Positions 15,417 through 20,103 of a DNA stretch of 20,103 nt are shown here, in pieces (position 1 is the stretch's first letter; every line of letters begins with the position of its first letter). This DNA comes from an uncultured Burkholderiaceae bacterium. GTDB lineage: Bacteria > Pseudomonadota > Gammaproteobacteria > Burkholderiales > Burkholderiaceae_F. Position numbers and translations under genes: made by a program. The stretch spans positions 1-20,103 of the forward strand of contig CALGWX010000001.1 in assembly GCA_937936215.1 (NCBI GenBank). The letters are read 5' to 3'. The notes below the pieces were generated by a model. It made no database searches. It saw nothing but the letters and a program-made list of their open reading frames with translations, and was not told the origin of the DNA.

Positions 15417-16121
15417 TCAGCGGGCGTGGCGGCGCAGCCGCTCCACGTCGCGGACGTGGATGCGGCGGCCGTGCACCTCGATCAGGCCCAGCGCCGACAG
15501 GTCGTGCAGGATCCGCGACAGGTGCTCCTGGGTCAGGTTCAGCCGCGAGGCGATCACTCCTTTGGCCACTGGCAGCTCGATGTCGATGCTCCCGGTCAGG
15601 CCCTCGGCGGCTTCCTCGCCGCCGACACAGTCGCGCAGCAGGAAGCCGATCAGCCGCTCGGTGCCGGAACGCGTCGAATAGGCCTCGACGTCGGCCACCA
15701 GCTGGTGCAGCCGCCGCGATAGGCCGGCGAGCATCCGGCGGGCGAAGGCGGGGTCGCGCTCGATCTGCTCGAACACCGTTTCCTTGGGCACCAGCAGCAG
15801 CAGGCTGTCGGCCAGCGCCTGCGCGCTGACCACGTGCGGCGCTTCGAGGAACATCACCGCTTCGCCGAAGCTGCGCCCCGGCTCGATGATCTCGATCACC
15901 TTTTCGACGCCGCTCGGCGAGACGAACGACAGCTTCACCCTGCCGGTGCAGACGATGTAGGTGCCGGCCGCGGGGTCGCCGCGGCGGAACAGCGTCTCGC
16001 CGCGCGCCAGCCGAATCAACCGCGCCGCGGCGGCGATGCGCGCCTGCTGTTCCGCTGACAGCTCCTTGAACAGCGGCAGGTTGGCGACGAAGGCCTCGGC
16101 GTGCAGCGCGGCGGCGGGCAT
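15417..16121 (-). CDS. Crp/Fnr family transcriptional regulator, Dnr-like
   Basis: A 234-residue regulator with an N-terminal cyclic-nucleotide-binding-type beta-roll (about 14-125), a long dimerisation helix (about 125-148) and a C-terminal winged HTH (about 155-230). The recognition helix TQEHLSRILHDL carries Glu199, Ser202 and Arg203, the E-x-x-S-R pattern that reads TTGAT-type half-sites in Fnr and Dnr. The N-terminal Fnr [4Fe-4S] cysteine cluster is absent (only Cys58 and Cys165), so an oxygen-labile Fe-S sensor is unlikely. The block KGVIASRLNLTQEHLSRILHDLSALGLIEV resembles the NO-responsive Dnr group. The ATG at 16121 has no clear Shine-Dalgarno; earlier in-frame codons run into repeat DNA. 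It is a candidate regulator of the two nearby boxes. Confidence 0.9.
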   Translation of the reverse strand: MPAAALHAEAFVANLPLFKELSAEQQARIAAAARLIRLARGETLFRRGDPAAGTYIVCTGRVKLSFVSPSGVEKVIEIIEPGRSFGEAVMFLEAPHVVSAQALADSLLLLVPKETVFEQIERDPAFARRMLAGLSRRLHQLVADVEAYSTRSGTERLIGFLLRDCVGGEEAAEGLTGSIDIELPVAKGVIASRLNLTQEHLSRILHDLSALGLIEVHGRRIHVRDVERLRRHAR

Positions 16122-16168
16122 GGTGGCGGCACAGGCGAAAGGCGCGCGATCAGTATGCCGCAGCGGCA

Positions 16169-16370
16169 CGCTGGCGGAACGCCTCGGCCATTCGCCGAAG
16201 CAGATCGCGGCCATCCCGGGCGGTGGCGGTTCGTGCGGCCAGCGGGGGCAGTGGCGTCATGCGAGGTCACGCCGGCGGAACGCCTCGGTCATTCGCCGAA
16301 GCGGATCGCGACTCTCCCGCGCGGTGGCGTTTCGCGGCACGGGCAGGGGCAGCGGCGTCATTCGCGGTCA
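16169..16370. repeat. Tandem direct duplication of a 101-bp unit
   Basis: Two copies of a 101-bp unit lie directly head to tail (16169-16269 and 16270-16370). They differ at about 18 positions by hand alignment. The best conserved part is GGCGGAACGCCTCGG followed by CATTCGCCGAAGC. The second half is more diverged but keeps GGCGTCAT and GGTCA at the end. The period is not a multiple of 3, so it does not look coding. It fills the gap between the sbtB stop and the start of the Dnr-like regulator gene, hence lies in the regulator's 5' region. Confidence 0.85.
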
Positions 16371-16379
16371 AGCCCGCGG

Positions 16380-16685
16380 TCAGAAGTTGAAGCCGCGGCT
16401 GACCTCGACGTCCACCTGCCAGGCCACCATGCCGTAGTTCTGGGCGTACTTGGCGAACAGGGCGTCGATGACGCGCTGCGCCGTGTCCGGCTCACACAGC
16501 ACCTCGATGCGGATGTTGCTCGACGGCGCCCAGCGGGCGTCCTGTTCGCCGCGGGCGCCGCGGCCGCGCACGTCGCAGATCGAATAGCCCTTGGCGCCGA
16601 GCGAACCGACGAGGTCTCGCGCGATCAGCCGCTCCAGCGCGCTTTCGCAGATGATGGTGACCAGTTTGACGCTGCGCTGCTGCAT
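16380..16685 (-). CDS. sbtB: PII-like signalling protein, SbtB type
   Basis: A 101-residue trimeric-PII-like protein (MQQRSVKLVTIICESALERLIARDLVGSLGAKGYSICDVRGRGARG...). The ferredoxin-like pattern of PII proteins is visible: strand KLVTIICE, helix, strand GYSICDVRGRG, a short T-loop (about 41-56), strand NIRIEVLCEP and helix AQRVIDALFAKYA. The GlnB/GlnK uridylylation tyrosine is absent, and so is the Cys-containing C-terminal loop known from cyanobacterial SbtB. It lies 46 bp after an sbtA-type permease gene, as SbtB genes commonly do, and probably gates that transporter through adenine-nucleotide binding (inference). GAGAG about seven bases upstream supports the start. Confidence 0.82.
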   Translation of the reverse strand: MQQRSVKLVTIICESALERLIARDLVGSLGAKGYSICDVRGRGARGEQDARWAPSSNIRIEVLCEPDTAQRVIDALFAKYAQNYGMVAWQVDVEVSRGFNF

Positions 16686-16731
16686 GGCAAGCTCTCTTTC
16701 GGTTGCGGCCGCCGCCTGGAGCCCGCGGGCG

Positions 16732-17703
16732 TCAGCCGGCGGGAAGCAGTTCGAGAATCGGCACCGAAGGCGTGTGCAGGATCCGGGCGAGCGCGTAGTA
16801 CAGCGGGATGCCGACGACGACGTTGAACGGGAACGTGACCCCGAGCGAGGCGCCCATCGACAGCGCCGGGTTGGCCTCGGGGACCGCGATGCGCATCGCC
16901 GCCGGCGCAGCGATGTAGGACGCGCTGGCGTAGAGCACGGCGAGTAGGGTGGTGCCGCCGACGGAGAGGCCCAGCCAGTAGCCGACGAAGGCGCCGCCAA
17001 AGCCGGAGACGACCGGCACCACAATGCCGAAGCCGATCAGGAATCCGCCGGTCTGGCGCAGGTCGCCCAGCCGGCTGGCGGTGATCAGCCCCATCGCTAG
17101 CAGGAACAGCGACAGCACGCCCTTGAACATGCCGCCGTAGAAGTCGCTCAGCGCCGCGGCGCCGTCGGCGCCGGCGACCCAGCCGATCGCCAGCGCGCCA
17201 ACCAGCAGCACGATCGCCTTGCCGGCCAGCACCTCGTGCGCCAACGTGTGCCAGGGCGTGTCCCTCGAAATGCCCTTGGCCAGCAGCACGCCGATGATCA
17301 GGGCCGGGAACTCGAGGAACACCAGCAGTACCGAGAGATATCCCTCGAAGAAGATGTCCTGCCGGGTCAGGAACGAGGCGCCGACGGCGAAGGTGACGAC
17401 GCTCACCGAGCCGTAGTGGGCGGCGATCGACGCCGCGTCGGGACGCGGCAGCCCGCCGAACACGCGCAGCACCGGGTAGGCGACCAGCGGCGTGCCCGCG
17501 CTCATCACCACGGCCACCGCGATCGACCAGGCCAGTGCCGGGGTCGCCGCCTGCGAAAGCTCGATCCCGCCTTTCAGCCCGATGGCGATCAGCAGGTAGA
17601 TCGACAGCACGTCGACCAGGCCGGCGGGCAGCTTCAGGTCGGAGCGCAGCACCCCGGCGGCTGCGCCGAGCACGAAGAAGCCAACGACGGGGTCGACGGT
17701 CAT
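16732..17703 (-). CDS. sbtA: SbtA-family Na+-dependent bicarbonate permease
   Basis: A 323-residue integral membrane protein with about ten hydrophobic segments in two inverted halves. It matches the SbtA/DUF897 family, which imports bicarbonate with sodium in cyanobacteria and some chemoautotrophs. Recognisable stretches are VVGFFVLGAAAGVLRSDLKLP, IYLLIAIGLKGG, AHYGSVSVVTFAVGASFL, EFPALIIGVLLAKG and SASYIAAPAAMRIAVPEANPALSMGASLGVTFPFNVVVGIPLYY. These are among the most conserved parts of the family, including the AHYGSVS substrate/ion-site segment. The start is ATG at 17703 with only a weak Shine-Dalgarno. It lies 35 bp after the cupin gene and precedes sbtB. Bicarbonate as substrate is inferred from family and the sbtB neighbour. 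Confidence 0.9.
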   Translation of the reverse strand: MTVDPVVGFFVLGAAAGVLRSDLKLPAGLVDVLSIYLLIAIGLKGGIELSQAATPALAWSIAVAVVMSAGTPLVAYPVLRVFGGLPRPDAASIAAHYGSVSVVTFAVGASFLTRQDIFFEGYLSVLLVFLEFPALIIGVLLAKGISRDTPWHTLAHEVLAGKAIVLLVGALAIGWVAGADGAAALSDFYGGMFKGVLSLFLLAMGLITASRLGDLRQTGGFLIGFGIVVPVVSGFGGAFVGYWLGLSVGGTTLLAVLYASASYIAAPAAMRIAVPEANPALSMGASLGVTFPFNVVVGIPLYYALARILHTPSVPILELLPAG

Positions 17704-17738
17704 CGCTTCATCGCGGCGGCCGCGGCGCCGCTATCGGC

Positions 17739-18104
17739 TCACTCGTCGCGCGCTACCGGACGTGAAGGCGCGGCGGCCGGCGCGAGCAGGATCGTCAGCA
17801 GCAGCGAGGCGTCGCGGTGCGCGTGCAGCGCGTGCGGCACGCCACCGGTCAGGTAGAGCAGATCGCCCGGTCGCAGCCGCCGCGTGGTGCCGTGCGCCTC
17901 GAAGTCGACCTCGCCTTCGAGGCACTGCACGGTGATCTCGCCCGGTACGCGGTGCTCGCGCAGCCGCGCCCCAGCCCGCAGCACGAGGCGGTTGACCTCC
18001 AGCGCGGCGGACTTGATCAGCGTGTGCGAGCGGGACGAGGCCAGTGCCGCCCCGTGGGGGGCGAGGCTGGCGGCCTCGCCGCTGGCAAGGTGGGTCAGGG
18101 CCAT
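17739..18104 (-). CDS. Single-domain cupin protein
   Basis: A 121-residue small beta-barrel protein. The cupin core is seen from about residue 36 to 107: LVLRAGARLREHRVPGEITVQCLEGEVDFEAHGTTRRLRPGDLLYLTGGVPHALHAHRDASLLLTIL. His51, Glu56, Gln60 and His91 are the likely metal-site positions. There is no signal peptide and no second domain. The family is too broad for a substrate to be named; such single cupins next to nar or hemerythrin genes are of unknown role. It starts 58 bp after narI and ends 35 bp before sbtA, in the same direction, so it probably belongs to the nar transcript. Confidence 0.85.
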   Translation of the reverse strand: MALTHLASGEAASLAPHGAALASSRSHTLIKSAALEVNRLVLRAGARLREHRVPGEITVQCLEGEVDFEAHGTTRRLRPGDLLYLTGGVPHALHAHRDASLLLTILLAPAAAPSRPVARDE

Positions 18105-18162
18105 GGTCAGATCCGCCGGGTGCGCGTCGGCCCGGGCGGGTCGACGCCGGGCGCGACCCGCT

Positions 18163-18849
18163 TCAGCGGCGGGCGCGGACCACCTGGTAGGCGCGGCCGA
18201 GGTAGGCCAGCGCGCCGAAGCCGCTCCACACGTGCACCAGGCGCGAGAACGGGAAGACGAGGAAGATCGTCAGCCCGAGCACGAGGTGCAGCTTGAAGAT
18301 CGGCGCCACGTCGACGATGTACGAGGCGGCGTCGGTGCGCAGCGTGACGATGTGCTGCGCCCAGGTCATCAGCTTGATCATTTCGCCGCCGTCGCGGTGC
18401 TGCCAGGAGAAGTAGAGCGACACCAGCCCCAGCAGCAGCTGCACCGCCAGCAGCCAAAGCACGACCCAGTCCATCGTCGTGGTGGTGACGCGGATCCGCG
18501 GCTCGGTATAGCGGCGGTGCATCAAGATGACGAGCCCCACCAGCATCAGCACCCCGGCCGCGCCGCCGGCGACGATGGCCAGCATCTGCTTGGCGGGCGC
18601 CTCGATGCCGATCGCGTGCCACACCGGCACGGGCGTCAGCAGCCCGACCAGGTGGCCGAAGAAGATGCCCAGGATGCCGATGTGAAAGAGGTTGGAGCCG
18701 ACGCGCAGCTGGCCGCTGCGCAGCATCTGGCTGGAGTCCGACTTCCACGTGTACTGCTCGCGGTCGAAGCGGATCAGGCTGCCGATGAAGAACACCGCCA
18801 TGCAGATGTAGGGATAGATGCCGAATGCGAAGGTGTGCAGCGAGCTCAT
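18163..18849 (-). CDS. narI: Respiratory nitrate reductase gamma subunit (cytochrome b)
   Basis: The membrane anchor of the NarGHI nitrate reductase. It oxidises quinol through two b hemes and passes electrons to the Fe-S subunit NarH. The 228-residue protein has about five transmembrane helices. Heme ligands are His56 and His66 (LFHIGILGIFFGHLVG), and His188 and His206 (KLHLVLGL and RLVHVWSG), matching the positions known from E. coli NarI almost exactly. The N-terminal IYPYICMAVFFIGSLIRFDREQYTWKSDSSQ is characteristic. The ATG overlaps the narJ stop (ATGA) and has GGAGAG four bases upstream. Confidence 0.97.
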   Translation of the reverse strand: MSSLHTFAFGIYPYICMAVFFIGSLIRFDREQYTWKSDSSQMLRSGQLRVGSNLFHIGILGIFFGHLVGLLTPVPVWHAIGIEAPAKQMLAIVAGGAAGVLMLVGLVILMHRRYTEPRIRVTTTTMDWVVLWLLAVQLLLGLVSLYFSWQHRDGGEMIKLMTWAQHIVTLRTDAASYIVDVAPIFKLHLVLGLTIFLVFPFSRLVHVWSGFGALAYLGRAYQVVRARR

Positions 18850-19532
18850 GCGACTCTCCGGTGGATCTGGATCGGTTGCGCCTGCCCGCGGCCTGGCGCG
18901 GGCGGGCAGGGTGGGTCGGCGCCGAGGAAGCCGACGGGGGCGTCGAGCCAGGCGGCGTCGATCGCCTCCGGCGAGGTGTCATCCTCCCCCGGCGCATCGG
19001 CCTTAAGCGGCGGCTCGCCGGCCAGTGCCAGCAGCAGGTCGAGCGCGCCGGCGTAATCGGAGCCCCGGCTGGCCAGCGTCGCGCCGATCGCGCGCACCAG
19101 GTGCGTGACCTCGGCCAGCTGCTGCTGCGCCTGCGCCGGCGGCAGCAGCGAGACGTACTCGAGGAACGCCGGCAGGTAGTCCGGCAGCTGCTCGGTCGAC
19201 GGCTCGATGCCGGCGGCGCGGTACATCTCGAGCAGATCGACCATCGCCTGGCCGCGGTCGCGCGAGTCGCCGTGCACGTGCTCGAACAGATTGAGCGACG
19301 TGCGCCGGCCGCGGTCGAAGGTCTCGACGTAGCGCTCCTGCGCCTCGATCAGGTCGTCTTGGGCCAGGCGGTCGAGCAGCGGCTGCACGGCGGCGCGGCG
19401 GCCGGCCTTTGCCGGTGCGGCGGCCAGCACGGCGGCCAGCTCGGGGATCGCCGCGCACAGCGGCTCGCTCGGGTAGTCGAGCAGCCGCGCCAGCGCGCGC
19501 AGCGCCAGGGCGGTGCGGTCCGGGGTGGCCAT
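18846..19532 (-). CDS. narJ: Nitrate reductase molybdenum cofactor assembly chaperone
   Basis: NarJ is a cytosolic chaperone of the TorD/NarJ family that binds apo-NarG and assists molybdenum cofactor insertion and membrane docking. The start at ATG 19532 overlaps the narH stop by one base (TGATG) and is preceded by AAGGAG, giving 228 residues. Typical features are RALARLLDYPSEPL near the N-terminus, the ERYVETFDRGRRTSLNLFEHVHGDSRDRGQAMVDL core and LPDYLPAFLEYVSLLP. The C-terminus is longer and acidic/proline-rich (ADAPGEDDTSPEAIDAAW...), as in other proteobacterial NarJ. The stop overlaps narI. Confidence 0.96.
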   Translation of the reverse strand: MATPDRTALALRALARLLDYPSEPLCAAIPELAAVLAAAPAKAGRRAAVQPLLDRLAQDDLIEAQERYVETFDRGRRTSLNLFEHVHGDSRDRGQAMVDLLEMYRAAGIEPSTEQLPDYLPAFLEYVSLLPPAQAQQQLAEVTHLVRAIGATLASRGSDYAGALDLLLALAGEPPLKADAPGEDDTSPEAIDAAWLDAPVGFLGADPPCPPAPGRGQAQPIQIHRRVA

Positions 19533-20103
19533 CACGCCTGCTCCTTGATCGGGATGACACGCCGCTTGCCGCCGAACAGGCTCTTCGCCCCGGCCTTCTC
19601 GTCGGTCGGGTTGCCGAGCGTGAAGCCGCACGAGCCGCGCAGGTCGAAGGCGTCCTCGGCGTACTCGCGGTGCGTCGTCGGGATGACGAAGCGGTCCTCG
19701 TAGTTGGCGATCGCCATGATCCGGTACATGTCCTCGACCTCGGCGAGCGTGATGCCGGCCTGCTGCAGGACCTCGGGGCGGTCGACGCCGTCGACGTGGC
19801 GGCCGCGCATGAAGGCGCGCATCGCCAGCATCCGCTCCAGCGCCCGGGCCACGGGCGCTTCGTCGCCGGCCGTCAGCAGGTTGGCGAGGTACTTCAGTGG
19901 AATGCGCAGGCTCGCCACGTCCGGCAGCTCGCCCTTCATCTCGATGGCGCCGGCCTGCACGCGCGCCTGCACCGGCGACAGCGGCGGGATGTACCAGACC
20001 ATCGGCAGCGTGCGGTACTCCGGGTGCAGCGGCAGCGCGACCCGCCAGTCGACCGCCATCTTGTAGACGGGCGAGTTCCTCGCCGCCTCCAGCCACGCCT
20101 CGG
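19532..20103 (-). CDS. narH: Respiratory nitrate reductase beta subunit (partial, 5' end outside window)
   Basis: The C-terminal part (about 190 residues) of the Fe-S electron-transfer subunit NarH. The window edge cuts the gene. The frame is open through 20103 and reads EAWLEAARNSPVYKMAVDWRVALPLHPEYRTLPMVWYIPPLSP, which is diagnostic of NarH; the ATG at 20059 is internal. Further family blocks are LRIPLKYLANLLTAGDEAPV and DMYRIMAIANYEDRFVIPTTHRE. The cysteine clusters lie upstream, off the window. A narG and possibly narK genes are expected beyond the right edge. The stop overlaps the narJ start by one base. Confidence 0.97.
   Translation of the reverse strand, partial: EAWLEAARNSPVYKMAVDWRVALPLHPEYRTLPMVWYIPPLSPVQARVQAGAIEMKGELPDVASLRIPLKYLANLLTAGDEAPVARALERMLAMRAFMRGRHVDGVDRPEVLQQAGITLAEVEDMYRIMAIANYEDRFVIPTTHREYAEDAFDLRGSCGFTLGNPTDEKAGAKSLFGGKRRVIPIKEQA

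Noticed and set aside
15417..16121. Classification of the regulator as true Fnr
   Set aside because: The N-terminal cysteine cluster required for the [4Fe-4S] oxygen sensor is missing. Only the DNA-reading residues match, so Dnr-like is the better label.
18107..18997. Minus-strand open frame of 296 codons overlapping narI
   Set aside because: It is a frame-shifted shadow of narI and the narJ end, with no domain of its own.

Overview
This is a very GC-rich window (roughly 70% by eye). It looks chromosomal and most like a betaproteobacterium (Burkholderiales or Rhodocyclales). The reasons are the yebC-purD / hemF-nadD-rsfS-rlmH-maf gene order, the GTG/TTG starts, and a membrane-bound nitrate reductase operon beside hemerythrin, DUF2249 and Crp/Fnr genes typical of facultatively denitrifying members of that class. 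The species cannot be named from sequence alone.

Left part (91-8310, all minus strand): a housekeeping block reading yebC, purD, then a prolyl-oligopeptidase-type S9 peptidase, then hemF, nadD, rsfS, rlmH and maf. Many junctions overlap or nearly touch (yebC/purD, hemF/nadD, nadD/rsfS, rlmH/maf), so expression is operon-like. The S9 peptidase sits between purD and hemF. It is flanked by about 0.8 kb and about 0.27 kb of gene-free sequence, and the larger flank holds a tandem array of 41-bp units. Divergent from yebC is a YjgR-type (DUF853) HerA/FtsK-like ATPase (8483-9994).

Middle part (9995-11696): gene-free DNA, then a small plus-strand pair, a four-helix membrane protein resembling DUF6644 and an exported DUF6152 protein whose predicted mature N-terminus is His-His, followed by another gene-free spacer.

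Right-middle part (11697-16121): a nitronate monooxygenase-SirB pair, two overlapping hemerythrin-like paralogs, a small DUF2249 protein, and a Dnr/Fnr-class regulator with an E-x-x-S-R recognition helix. Two Fnr/Dnr-type boxes lie upstream of the nitronate monooxygenase (TTGAG-N4-ATCAA) and of the hemerythrins (TTGAC-N4-GTCAA). Together these suggest a low-oxygen or nitric-oxide-responsive regulon next to the nitrate reductase genes. A 569-bp spacer here carries a cluster of perfect hairpins.

Right end (16380-20103, minus strand): narH (cut by the window edge), narJ and narI with overlapping junctions, followed closely by a cupin, an SbtA-type Na+/bicarbonate permease and a PII-like SbtB protein. 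A nitrate-respiration operon extended by a bicarbonate-uptake module is the most unusual arrangement here. Between sbtB and the regulator gene lies a 101-bp unit duplicated in tandem. No rRNA, tRNA, insertion sequence, phage gene or CRISPR array was found.
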